Made by a program: the position numbers and the translations under genes. From positions 2,790,001 through 2,854,000 of the forward strand of contig NZ_CP080521.1 in assembly GCF_019468565.1 (NCBI RefSeq): a DNA stretch of 64,000 nt, in the 5' to 3' direction. Origin of the DNA: Pseudonocardia sp. DSM 110487 (GTDB lineage: Bacteria; Actinomycetota; Actinomycetes; Mycobacteriales; Pseudonocardiaceae). Below the pieces are notes generated by a model that did not search any database, was not told where the DNA came from, and saw nothing but the letters and a program-made list of their open reading frames with translations. Below are positions 24,306 to 33,052 of the stretch, one piece after another. How positions within the stretch are numbered: the first letter of the stretch is position 1; every line of letters begins with the position of its first letter.

Positions 24306-24402
24306 CTGCGTCCCCATCCCCGGGAGCGGCGGCCGCGCTCCCCGGCGGTCGATCCGTGCGGGCCGCACCCCCATCGTAGGCGTGTGCTGGAAGGGTGGGG
24401 GC

Positions 24403-24735
24403 GTGCTGCTCGTGTGCCGGTTCACCACCACCCCCGATCTGCTCGCCCGCGCCCGCACGGCGCTGGAACTGCTCACGGCCGCGGACGGGTGCCTCGGCGG
24501 TGAACTGGGCCGTTCGGTCGACGAGCCGAGCCGCTGGGTGCTGACCGTCCGCTTCTCCTCGGTGGACGCCTACCGCCGCGCCCTGTCCCCGTTCCCGGTG
24601 CGCGAGCACGTGGTGCCGCTGCTGTCGGAGGCGCTGGCCGACGAGCCCGCCACGTTCGAGACGCTGGTCACGGCGGAGGCGGGCAGGGCGAGCACCCATC
24701 CGAGCCTGCTCGCTCAGATCCCGGTGGTCGAGTAG
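24403..24735 (+). CDS. antibiotic biosynthesis monooxygenase (ABM) domain protein
   Basis: A 110-residue ferredoxin-like ABM-domain protein: VLLVCRFTTTPDLLARARTALELLTA, GCLGGELGRSVDEPSRWVLTVRF, then a helix AYRRALSPFPVREHVVPLL. Family members are small cofactor-free monooxygenases or stress proteins. The GTG at 24403 follows a G-rich stretch and is divergent from the ArsR-zur pair. The final residues PVVE and the stop codon lie inside a REP-like palindrome, so the present C-terminus seems to be formed by repeat DNA. Confidence 0.78.
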   Translation: MLLVCRFTTTPDLLARARTALELLTAADGCLGGELGRSVDEPSRWVLTVRFSSVDAYRRALSPFPVREHVVPLLSEALADEPATFETLVTAEAGRASTHPSLLAQIPVVE

Positions 24736-24840
24736 AGACGGCGCCCCAGCGCCGTCCCGTATCGAGACCACGATCCTGCAGGTGGAGGTGGTCTCGATAC
24801 GCGCCGGCCCTGGCGGGCCGGCGCTACTCGACCACCGGGA
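24719..24840. repeat. facing REP-like palindrome pair
   Basis: Two ~53-bp units face each other. Unit 1 (24719-24771) runs from TCCCGGTGGTCGAGTAG to CGTATCGAGACCAC; unit 2 (24788-24840) is its inverse. The outer and inner arms are perfect complements. Each unit also has its own central hairpin with a different sequence (GACGGCGC/GCGCCGTC and CGCCGGCC/GGCCGGCG). The pair fills the tail-to-tail gap and supplies the ABM stop codon (24733-24735). Motifs of the TCGATACG...CTACTCGACCACC type recur in actinobacterial genomes, from memory. Confidence 0.85.
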
Positions 24841-24850
24841 GTGCCGGGTC

Positions 24851-26026
24851 TCAGGCCCGGAGTTCGGTCTGCAACGGGGCCGGGAAGCGAGGAGTGAAGC
24901 GGACGTCTCCCAACAGGCGCTCCAGCTCGTGGGCCGTGCGCTCGACCTCGGCGTGTCGCTCGGCGCCGATGTCCTCCAGCACCCGCAGTGCGATGGTGCC
25001 GTCGGCGCGCTGCACCCATCCGCCGACGATTCGGCCGTCCACCCAGATCGTCGGGCCGCCGTTGCCGTTGCGGTCGAACAGGAGCGGGACGTGGACGGGG
25101 TCGAGGTGGAAGCCGCGCTGCTTCCAGCCCATCGTGGAGGGGTCGAGCCCGGGCAGCAGCGCCACGGACGGCTCGGCGGAGGCAGCCGGGTCGACGTCGT
25201 CGGGCAGCACGTAGCCGGGCCCTTCGGCGAGCTCGACCTCGACGGCGCCGACGTCGGCCAGCGCCCGCTTCGTGGTGGCGACCGTCCAGCCGGCCCACCA
25301 CTGCAGGTCGGCCCTGGTGCCCGGGCCGTATGCGCGCAGCCAGGAGCGGGCGAGCGTGGCGGCCGCGGCGTGCGGGTCGACGGGCTCGGAGAACACCCGT
25401 GCCCAGGCGTGGGTCGCTGCCCACCGGTACTGCCCGTTGATCCACGTGCCGGTGGGCTGGGCCCGCAGCACCCTGCCCTCGAACCCGAGCACCAGCAGCA
25501 GCCGGGAATGAGCGGCCAGCACGGTGGCCTGCCGCCCGGTGCCGATCGTGATCGGCACGGCGAGGTGCGGTACCAGCTTTCCGAGTTCGCGTGCGCTCAC
25601 CGGCCCCTTGTCGGCGAGCACGGCGAGGATCTCGGTGGACGCGGCGCCGACCCAGCGCTCTGCATCGGGCCCGAGGCCCGCGCCGGCGACGGCGTCCAGC
25701 AGCATCTTCCGCTGCCGCGCCAGCAGCGTGACGGTGGACGAGTGGTGGGCCGCCCGCGCGAGCTCGTGCCCGAACACCCAGAGCGTGCGCCGCATGGCGT
25801 GGTGGCGCACCAGCGACCGCTCGGCGTAGAGCGCCTTGTCGACGGCCGGCAGCACGGGGTGGCGCATCCGGGCCGCCACCGACAGATGCACGGTGACGGG
25901 GTCGCTGGAGTGCAGGCCGGACAGCGCGTCGGCGATGGCGACGACGTCGTCGGTGCGGCCTGCAGGCGTCAGCAGGTGCCGAGCCGCGAGCCGGTTCCGC
26001 CGCTCGGCGACGTCGATGAAGCGCAC
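24851..26026 (-). CDS. winged-helix DNA-binding domain protein (HTH_42 family)
   Basis: A 391-residue protein of the YcaQ/AlkZ-related HTH_42 family. The start VRFIDVAERRNRLAARHLL is family-typical. Internal motifs include ALSGLHSSDPVTVHLSVAARM, LRAQPTGTWINGQYRW (about residue 195) and LLFDRNGNGGPTIWVDGRIVGGW (about residue 325). Relatives include DNA glycosylases that unhook interstrand crosslinks, so a repair role is possible; the key catalytic motif was not assigned. GTG 26026 matches the family start but has no clear ribosome-binding site. A strong hairpin lies upstream. Confidence 0.8.
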   Translation of the reverse strand: MRFIDVAERRNRLAARHLLTPAGRTDDVVAIADALSGLHSSDPVTVHLSVAARMRHPVLPAVDKALYAERSLVRHHAMRRTLWVFGHELARAAHHSSTVTLLARQRKMLLDAVAGAGLGPDAERWVGAASTEILAVLADKGPVSARELGKLVPHLAVPITIGTGRQATVLAAHSRLLLVLGFEGRVLRAQPTGTWINGQYRWAATHAWARVFSEPVDPHAAAATLARSWLRAYGPGTRADLQWWAGWTVATTKRALADVGAVEVELAEGPGYVLPDDVDPAASAEPSVALLPGLDPSTMGWKQRGFHLDPVHVPLLFDRNGNGGPTIWVDGRIVGGWVQRADGTIALRVLEDIGAERHAEVERTAHELERLLGDVRFTPRFPAPLQTELRA

Positions 26027-26056
26027 CTGGGAAGCGTGCCAGACGGCGCGCGGGGT

Positions 26057-26094
26057 GCGGTCCTCGCAGACCCCCGGGCTCCTGCGAGGACCGC
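26057..26094 (-). terminator. 12-bp-stem hairpin after the SRPBCC gene
   Basis: GCGGTCCTCGCA and TGCGAGGACCGC are perfect 12-bp arms around a 14-base loop, starting 15 bases after the SRPBCC stop (minus strand) and before the next gene. It probably ends the ArsR-SRPBCC transcript. There is no U-tract. Confidence 0.6.
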
Positions 26095-26108
26095 AGCGAG
26101 CGCGTGGT

Positions 26109-26732
26109 TCAGGCGGTGTACGCCTCGACCGTCCGGTCGGCAGCGGCCCGGGCGGCCTCGGGGTCGGCGCCGCCCGCGACGTCGGCCTCGTACCAGCGCT
26201 CCCCGGACGCGGCGAGGTACCGCTTGCCGTTGTCCGACGCCCAGAAGCCGGCGTGCTCGGTGTCGTTGGTGGTCCCGCCGGTGGACAGGTGCAGCGCCAG
26301 CGCGGCGAGGGCCATGTCGTACCCGAGCCCAACGGCGCCCGGCCCGTACTGCTCCCAGTGCTCCTCGGGGTGGGCGGTGTGTTCGAGCTCGAAGCGCGAG
26401 CCGCCGCCGGGCTCTGGCGTGAGGCGCACGTCGACCCAGCTCACCCCGCCGCCGAACTCCCACGTGAGGGAGAAGCTCTTGGGCGGATCGCAACTCTCGA
26501 CCGTGCCGCTCGCATTGCCCTCGATCTGGTAGCGCCCGCCGAGCCGCAGCTCGCCGGACACCGGGGCGAACCAGCGCCCGAGGCGCTCGGCCGTCGTGCA
26601 GGCCTGCCAGAGATCCTCGACGTCGGTGTCGTAGGCCTGGCTGATCGTCACGACCTTGGCCTCGCGGCCGTCGCGCTCCCGACTGCCGACCGCGCGGTTC
26701 ACAGCGCTGATCTGGGGGTCGATGTCGAACAT
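26109..26732 (-). CDS. SRPBCC/AHSA1-type ligand-binding protein
   Basis: A 207-residue protein with a START-like helix-grip domain: VTISQAYDTDVEDLWQACTTAERLGRWFAP, GRYQIEGNASGTVESCDPPKSFSLTWEFG and GSRFELEHTAH. A C-terminal extension contains ADRTVEAYT. These Activator-of-Hsp90-ATPase homologues bind hydrophobic ligands or act in stress responses. ATG 26732 has GAGGAG 5 bases upstream. It follows an ArsR gene by one base, a frequent actinobacterial pair in which ArsR controls the SRPBCC gene. The ligand is unknown. Confidence 0.87.
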   Translation of the reverse strand: MFDIDPQISAVNRAVGSRERDGREAKVVTISQAYDTDVEDLWQACTTAERLGRWFAPVSGELRLGGRYQIEGNASGTVESCDPPKSFSLTWEFGGGVSWVDVRLTPEPGGGSRFELEHTAHPEEHWEQYGPGAVGLGYDMALAALALHLSTGGTTNDTEHAGFWASDNGKRYLAASGERWYEADVAGGADPEAARAAADRTVEAYTA

Positions 26733-26733
26733 G

Positions 26734-27084
26734 TCACTCCTCGGGGTGGGTGTCGTGTCGCCTGCGCTCCCGCTTGCCGCGCTCGATCTCGGTGGCCAGT
26801 GCGGCCAGGCGCGGCGTCCAGAACCGCCGGAAGCGCTCCAGCCACACGTCGACGTCCTGCAGCGGCTCCGGCCGCACCGCGTAGAGCCTGCGGGTGCCCT
26901 CGGGGCGCACGGTGGCGAAGCCGCTGTTGCGCAGCACCTTGAGGTGCTGGGACACCGCGGGCTGCGAGATGCCGAACTCCGCGCGGACGACGGCGGTGAC
27001 CGCTCCGGAGGTCTGCTCGCCCTCGGCCAGTAGCTCGAGGATCCGGCGGCGGACCGGGTCGCCGAGGACGTCGAACGCGTGCAC
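26734..27084 (-). CDS. ArsR-family regulator of the SRPBCC gene
   Basis: A 116-residue ArsR winged-helix protein: VHAFDVLGDPVRRRILELLAEG, EFGISQPAVSQHLKVLRNSG and wing VRPEGTRRLYAVRPE. No Cys-rich metal site is evident, as in the non-metal ArsR group that accompanies AHSA1 genes. The start is uncertain. GTG 27084 gives a family-like start but lies 14 bases from GGAGGC; an unusual ATT four codons earlier would have ideal spacing. A 32-bp nested dyad sits just upstream, a strong autoregulation candidate. It is divergent from glyS. Confidence 0.85.
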   Translation of the reverse strand: MHAFDVLGDPVRRRILELLAEGEQTSGAVTAVVRAEFGISQPAVSQHLKVLRNSGFATVRPEGTRRLYAVRPEPLQDVDVWLERFRRFWTPRLAALATEIERGKRERRRHDTHPEE

Positions 27085-27094
27085 AGGGCCAATG

Positions 27095-27126
27095 TACAGC
27101 CTCCACTTATATAAGTACAAGCTGTA
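27095..27126. promoter_or_regulatory. 32-bp nested dyad, candidate ArsR operator
   Basis: The perfect 12-bp palindrome ACTTATATAAGT (27105-27116) is flanked at equal 4-base distances by TACAGC (27095-27100) and GCTGTA (27121-27126), so the whole is symmetric. It is strikingly A+T-rich for this genome. It lies just upstream of the ArsR start and 90 bases from glyS. Its form fits ArsR-family operators. Confidence 0.75.
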
Positions 27127-27215
27127 TATGGAGGCGTGCGGAACCGGGGTCGGGCAATGCGGTGGATCGCGCCGGATACCCTGGGAGCTCACCGTCCGTC
27201 CACCTGGAGTCACCC

Positions 27216-28613
<1,398 letters not shown>

Positions 28614-28635
28614 ACGGAACGCCCACGATCGGCCC

Positions 28636-28718
28636 GCCCGAGGACGATGATCGCGGAGTGTGGTCACAGAGCCGCACCGGTGCGGCCGGAGAACCGCAGG
28701 TGCTGATCATCCTCGGGC
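28636..28718. repeat. imperfect palindromic element after glyS
   Basis: GCCCGAGGACGATGATC (28636-28652) pairs with GATCATCCTCGGGC (28705-28718), with a 3-base bulge. The 52-base interior has its own stem CCGCACCGGTGCGG. It starts 23 bases after the glyS stop, so it may also act as a transcription terminator. No second copy was seen in the window. Confidence 0.6.
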
Positions 28719-28726
28719 TGCCGGTA

Positions 28727-28785
28727 CCGAGATGGCACTGAGCGTCCTTCAGGCGAAGACCTGACAGCGCAGGGTGCCATCTCGG
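28727..28785. repeat. palindromic element with perfect 12-bp arms
   Basis: CCGAGATGGCAC (28727-28738) and GTGCCATCTCGG (28774-28785) are exact inverse complements. The interior contains a second dyad, TCAGG/CCTGA, so the element folds as a two-tier hairpin. It lies 8 bases from the previous palindrome in the gene-free stretch after glyS. Its function is unknown. Confidence 0.65.
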
Positions 28786-28822
28786 CGGGTGTGCCCCGCG
28801 CCATGATCGCCAGGAACGGGAC

Positions 28823-29365
28823 ATCAGCTGCAGGGGTGCAGCTCAGGTCCCGATTCCGCTGATCACACCTCAGATTCCAGAGCTGGCCAGGGGCGACAAC
28901 GGGACCACAGCCAGTCGCGTAGCACACAAACCGCGGCGGTCTCGTCGAGAACAGGCGTGCCCCCGCGTCGGGGACGGCCGCCCGAGTAACCACATGATCC
29001 GGTCGTGCACCCAACCCAGCCACCCCCACAAGGCGACGCGGTCGAGGTGAACCGGCGAGAACACGACGCAGCCGAGGGCCGGTGGGCGAGGCCGGGGGCT
29101 ACCCGGGGCCGGGTACGGCGCGCCCATGAAAGCGTCCGGCACCCGGCCGCACCCCCCGGGGGGTGCGTTCCGCGGAACGCACCGCGCCCCAGGCGCTGAT
29201 CAGCGGCTCGGCGCGAAACCCGACGCCCCGTGTCGGGAAACGCGCCAACCTGATGATCGCAGGCCAACCTGTGTCGCCGGCGCGCTCGTTCTCGGCTGAC
29301 ACACCCGGTCGACGGGGTGTCTGACCTACGACGGGCTGCGTCGACCGACACGGGCTGCGCCGGCG
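28823..29365 (+). repeat. ~0.55-kb dispersed repeat, copy A
   Basis: This stretch is repeated, inverted, at 40264-40821. The match is strong: between about 28940 and 29001 only two of 62 bases differ. Indels shift all reading frames between the copies, so no conserved protein is apparent. Two overlapping perfect 20-bp palindromes lie inside (29148-29167 and 29163-29182). No transposase or terminal inverted repeat is visible. Together with the two palindromes before it, this repeat accounts for almost all of the 765-base gene-free gap between glyS and the siderophore-binding gene. Confidence 0.85.
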
Positions 29366-29378
29366 GCGAGGTCCACGA

Positions 29379-30413
29379 TCACGGCGCCGGAACGGTCTCC
29401 GGGTTGCCCGCCACGGCCTTCTCCAACAGCGGCACGAGGTTGTCGAGCACGTACGGCAGGCTCAGCGGGGTGGTGAAGTAGATGGCCCCGGCGAGCGTGG
29501 CGTCGGTGAACACCAGGTGCCCGTCGCGCACCGGTGTGAGCTGGCGGTAGAGCGGCTGCGCCTCGAGCGCGGTCCTGGCCTCCGCGTCCTCGGTGGCCCA
29601 GATCAGAACCTTTCCCGCGTTGAGCACGCTCAGCTGCTCGAGCGGGATCGGCGCCTGGCCGAAGACGTCCCCGTTGGCCGGAGCGAAGCGCTGCACCTCG
29701 TCCGGCACCACGAACCCGAGGTCGGTCAGGAACGCGGTGGACAGGCCCTCCGGGTAGGCGAGCGCCGCGCCCTCGTAGTACGGGGCCTGCAGGAAGATCG
29801 CGGGCGTCCCGGCGAACTGCGGGTGCGCGGCGGCGACGGCCGCGAACCGCGCCTTGATGCCGTCCACGAGCTCCCGCGCGGCCTGCTCCTTGCCCAGCGC
29901 CCTGCCGATCTGGACGGTCTGGGCGTCCCACGGCGAGAAGAAGGCGGTGGCCCCGGCCGGCTGCGCGATGGTGGGGGCGATCGCCGAGAGCCGGTCGTAG
30001 CTCGCCTGGTCCACGCCGGCGTTGGTGGCCACGATGAGGTCGGGACGGAGCGCCGCGATCCGCTCGTACTGGAACCCGTCGTTGATGCTCAGCACCTCCG
30101 GCCGGGCGTTGCCCAGCTCGTCCTGCGCCCACGGCCAGGTGGCGGACGGGTGCTCGCCGTACCACTCGGTCACCCCGATCGGGGACGCGCCGAGCGCCAG
30201 CACGACGTCCTGCTCGGTGTAACCCGCCGTCACGATGCGCTGCGGCGCCGCGGGCACCACCGTGGCGCCGAAGGCGTGCTCGACCGTGACCGGGAACGCC
30301 CTGCCCTCTACCGGCGCGGCGGGCGGCGGTGGGGCGGGCTGCCCGGCACACCCGGCCAGCAGCGCGGCCACCATCAACGCGACGGTGACTGCTCCCGACT
30401 TCCTTCGCCCCAC
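29379..30413 (-). CDS. iron-siderophore ABC transporter substrate-binding lipoprotein
   Basis: A 344-residue FecB/FepB-type (class III) periplasmic-binding protein. The N-terminus VGRRKSGAVTVALMVAALLAGC is a lipoprotein signal with lipobox LAGC. The two lobes begin TVEHAFGATVVPAAPQRIVTAGYTEQDVVLALG and PAIFLQAPYYEGAALAYPEG, joined by a long helix. GTG 30413 has GAGGGGAG 5 bases upstream. No permease or ATPase gene is adjacent, so it works with a distant ABC system. An IdeR-like half box upstream suggests iron control. The ligand is probably ferric siderophore; this is inference. Confidence 0.88.
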   Translation of the reverse strand: MGRRKSGAVTVALMVAALLAGCAGQPAPPPPAAPVEGRAFPVTVEHAFGATVVPAAPQRIVTAGYTEQDVVLALGASPIGVTEWYGEHPSATWPWAQDELGNARPEVLSINDGFQYERIAALRPDLIVATNAGVDQASYDRLSAIAPTIAQPAGATAFFSPWDAQTVQIGRALGKEQAARELVDGIKARFAAVAAAHPQFAGTPAIFLQAPYYEGAALAYPEGLSTAFLTDLGFVVPDEVQRFAPANGDVFGQAPIPLEQLSVLNAGKVLIWATEDAEARTALEAQPLYRQLTPVRDGHLVFTDATLAGAIYFTTPLSLPYVLDNLVPLLEKAVAGNPETVPAP

Positions 30414-30444
30414 GGCTGCTCCCCTCAACGACGTCGGGTGGAGC

Positions 30445-30457
30445 TTAGGCTGACCTT
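30445..30457. promoter_or_regulatory. IdeR/DmdR-like iron-box half
   Basis: TTAGGCTGACCTT, 32 bases upstream of the siderophore-binding gene, matches 11 of 12 bases of the right part (TTAGGCTAACCT) of the known DtxR/IdeR consensus. The left part of the 19-bp site is poorly conserved. Given the gene's function, iron-dependent repression is plausible. Confidence 0.55.
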
Positions 30458-30490
30458 CCTCGCCGGTCAGCGTGACCTTGGCGGCACGGT

Positions 30491-31483
30491 CTACGCGGGT
30501 GCGGGCAGCAGCCGGTCCAGCAGGTCGTGCAGCGTCACGAGGCCCACGACCGCGCCGTCGGACTCCACGAGCGCGATCTGGTTGCGCTCGGCCTGCATGG
30601 CGGACAGGGCGTCGTGGATCGGCAGGTCGGCCGGGAGCCTGCGGACCGGGCGCATGAGCTCGCCCGCCGTGGTGGTGGCCGGCACGGCCAGCGCGTCGCG
30701 GACGTGCACCACGCCGACCGCGCGCCCGTCGCCGTCGCCGACGACGAGCCGCAGGTGGCCGCTCGCCCTCGCGGCGGCGCGGATCGCGGCGGCGTCGGCG
30801 CTGCTCGGCACGCCTGCCACCTCGGGTCGCACCACCTCGCGCAGCGGCGCGCGGTCGAGCTCGAGTGCGGTGACGATCTGGTCGCGCCGCTCGGGGTCGA
30901 GGGCACCCGCGGTTGCGGAGTGCTCCACCAGCTCGCGCAGGTCGTCCGGGTTGCGCCCGCCCGCGAGCTCGTCGACGGGCTCGACGCCGACCCGGCGAAG
31001 GCACCAGTTCGCCATGCCGTTCAGGCTGACGAGCACCGGCCGCGTGAGCAGCATGAACGCCCGCATCGGCAGCGCCAGCATCGTGGCGGAGCGTTCGGGG
31101 TGGGCGATCGCCCACGACTTGGGCGCCATCTCGCCGACGACGAGGTGCACGAATGTCACCACGATGAGCGAGAGCACGAACGAGACGACATAGGTCCAGG
31201 GGTCGCCGAGGCCCGTGAAGAGCGGGTGCAGCAGCTCCTCGACGGCAGGCTTGCCGATCGCGCCGAGGCCGACGGTGCAGAGGGTGATGCCCAGCTGCGA
31301 GCCGGCGAGCAGCATCGACAGGTCACGGGCAGAGCGCAGCGCCGCCCTGGCCGCCGCGCTCGTTGCGGCCGCCTCCTCGAGGCGGTAGCGGCGGGCGGCG
31401 ACGAGCGCGAACTCGATCGCGACGAAGAACGCGGAGAGCGCGACGAGCAGTGCGGAGACGCCGAGCGCAACGCCGATGCTCAT
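30491..31483 (-). CDS. CNNM-type membrane protein, second of pair
   Basis: A 330-residue DUF21/CNNM protein. The membrane domain (residues ~1-135) starts SIGVALGVSALLVALSAFFVAIEFALVAARRYR and contains LVVGEMAPKSWAIAHPE. A CBS pair follows near 185-325 (EVVRPEVAGVPSSADAAAIR and ERNQIALVESDGAVVGLVT). It lacks the C-terminal CorC_HlyC domain of its partner. The ATG overlaps the upstream partner's stop (ATGA), so the two proteins are coupled and may form a heteromeric Mg2+/Co2+ homeostasis complex. Confidence 0.88.
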   Translation of the reverse strand: MSIGVALGVSALLVALSAFFVAIEFALVAARRYRLEEAAATSAAARAALRSARDLSMLLAGSQLGITLCTVGLGAIGKPAVEELLHPLFTGLGDPWTYVVSFVLSLIVVTFVHLVVGEMAPKSWAIAHPERSATMLALPMRAFMLLTRPVLVSLNGMANWCLRRVGVEPVDELAGGRNPDDLRELVEHSATAGALDPERRDQIVTALELDRAPLREVVRPEVAGVPSSADAAAIRAAARASGHLRLVVGDGDGRAVGVVHVRDALAVPATTTAGELMRPVRRLPADLPIHDALSAMQAERNQIALVESDGAVVGLVTLHDLLDRLLPAPA

Positions 31484-32844
31484 GACTCCACCTCGAGGTC
31501 GGCCCAGGCCAGCCGCACCGAGGACGGCACGTGCCGCTCGACGGCGAGCACGGTGAGCACGAGCGTGCGGGGTGGCTCGCCCTCCTCCGACAGCGACGGG
31601 TTCTCCAGCGTGAGCCGGACGCCGTCGCCGGGTTCGGGGAGCCGCTGCAGCTCGTGGATCAGCAGGCCGCCGATGGTCTGGTACTCGCCTTCTGGCAGGT
31701 CGGCGTCGAGCAGGCGCTCGACCTCGTCGACGGAGAGCGTGCCGGGCACCGTCCAGTCGCCCTCGTCCTCGCCCGCGGCGAGGCCGTCGGTGCCGGCGGG
31801 GTCGTGCTCGTCGGTGATCTCGCCGACGAGCTCCTCTGCGATGTCCTCGACCGTGATGACGCCCGCGAGGCCGCCGTACTCGTCGACGACCACGGCGAAC
31901 TCGTCGTCCGCCGCGCGCAGCCGGTCGAGCACCGTGGGCAGCGGCAGCGACGCCGGCACGAGCACGGGCCTGCGTGCCACGTCGATGACGCGCAGGGTGG
32001 CGAGGTCGGCGCGGCCCTCGATGGCGAGGACGTCCCGCAGGCAGATCACGCCGACCACGTCGTCGGGGCCATCCCCGATGACCGGCAGGCGCGAGTGGCC
32101 CGATGCCATCACCTCGACCAGCTCGGGCACCGTGGCGTCGGCGCGGATCGAGGTGACCCGCGGCCGCGGGATCATCGCCGCCCGCGCGGTGCGGTCGGTG
32201 AAGTCGAGCACGCGGTCGAGCAGGGTGGACAGGTCGTCGTCGAGGTCGCCGCTGTCGCGGGACTCGTCGATGATCGCCTCGAGGTCGCGCGGGGTCGCCG
32301 CGTGCTCGACGTCGTGCACCGGCTCGATCCGCAGGGCCTTGAGCAGCACGTTCGAGGCGGCGTCGAAGAGCCGGATCAGCCAGCCGAACGCGGTCAGGTA
32401 GATCGACGTGGAGAGCGCGAGGGCACGGGCGACCGGTTCGGGCCGGGCGATCGCGAGGTTCTTCGGGAACAGCTCTCCGAACACCATCTGCACGACGGTG
32501 ACCACGGCCAGCGCCACGACGGCGCCGACGGCGATGCCGACGCCCTCCGGCACGCCGGTGCCGCCGAGCAGCGCCGCCAGACCGTCGCCGATCATCGGCT
32601 CGGCGACGTAGCCGGCCAGCAGGCCGGTGACGGTGATGCCCAGCTGCGCGCCGGACAGCATGAACGAGGTGCGGCGGGTGATGCCGAGTGCGCGCCGTGC
32701 GCCCACGTCGCCCGCCGAGGCGCGGGCCTGGAGCCGGGAGCGGTCGACGGCCATGTAGCCGAACTCCTGGGCCACGAAGTAGCCGGTGAGCACGGTCAGG
32801 GCGGCGACGGCCAGAACGCCGAGGAGGATGGAGAGGATGGTCAC
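31480..32844 (-). CDS. CNNM-type membrane protein with CBS and CorC domains
   Basis: A 454-residue CNNM/HlyC-family protein. The DUF21 membrane domain (residues ~1-190) includes VTGYFVAQEFGYMAVDRSRL and MVFGELFPKNLAIARPE. A CBS pair lies at about 215-340 (AAMIPRPRVTSIRAD and DDEFAVVVDEYGGLAGVIT). A C-terminal CorC_HlyC domain includes GTLSVDEVERLLDADLPEGEY. The GTG start precedes a 208-base divergent gap that holds hairpins. It is the first gene of a two-gene operon and may work in metal-ion extrusion; the ion is not provable. Confidence 0.88.
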   Translation of the reverse strand: MTILSILLGVLAVAALTVLTGYFVAQEFGYMAVDRSRLQARASAGDVGARRALGITRRTSFMLSGAQLGITVTGLLAGYVAEPMIGDGLAALLGGTGVPEGVGIAVGAVVALAVVTVVQMVFGELFPKNLAIARPEPVARALALSTSIYLTAFGWLIRLFDAASNVLLKALRIEPVHDVEHAATPRDLEAIIDESRDSGDLDDDLSTLLDRVLDFTDRTARAAMIPRPRVTSIRADATVPELVEVMASGHSRLPVIGDGPDDVVGVICLRDVLAIEGRADLATLRVIDVARRPVLVPASLPLPTVLDRLRAADDEFAVVVDEYGGLAGVITVEDIAEELVGEITDEHDPAGTDGLAAGEDEGDWTVPGTLSVDEVERLLDADLPEGEYQTIGGLLIHELQRLPEPGDGVRLTLENPSLSEEGEPPRTLVLTVLAVERHVPSSVRLAWADLEVES

Positions 32845-32866
32845 GGGCGAGCCGCCCGTTCAGAAC

Positions 32867-32885
32867 GCCGTCCTGCGAGGACGGC
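32867..32885. other. hairpin in the CNNM/XdhC divergent region
   Basis: GCCGTCCT and AGGACGGC form a perfect 8-bp stem with a 3-base loop, 23 bases upstream of the CNNM GTG. A second stem (CGGGC/GCCCG at 32845-32859) lies between. They could be 5'-leader structures of the CNNM operon. I found no match to a known Mg2+ riboswitch by eye. Confidence 0.35.
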
Positions 32886-33052
32886 GCCGGTACTGTCTGC
32901 GGGATCCATGATTCCTGTGCCGTAGGTATAGAGGTTCGTCTCTCCCAACGTCGGAGATCATTGGTGCGTTCCACAGTCGCCTGCGGATCACGTCACACGA
33001 TCGGCGCGTTCGGGCAGCGGTTCCGTCGGAACCGGTCGCTACCCTGGGCCCT

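Noticed and set aside
24318..24402. Search for a Zur or SmtB box in the ArsR-zur/ABM divergent gap
   Set aside because: No A+T-rich dyad resembling known Zur or SmtB sites is present in this gap.
28863..29351. An open minus-strand frame of 162 codons within repeat copy A
   Set aside because: The homologous copy B breaks and shifts the frame, the composition is Arg/Gly/Ser-rich, and no motif is seen. It is treated as non-coding repeat DNA.
32845..33052. The CNNM upstream region considered as a Mg2+ riboswitch
   Set aside because: Only short simple stems are visible. The known M-box or mini-ykkC-type conserved loops were not found by eye.
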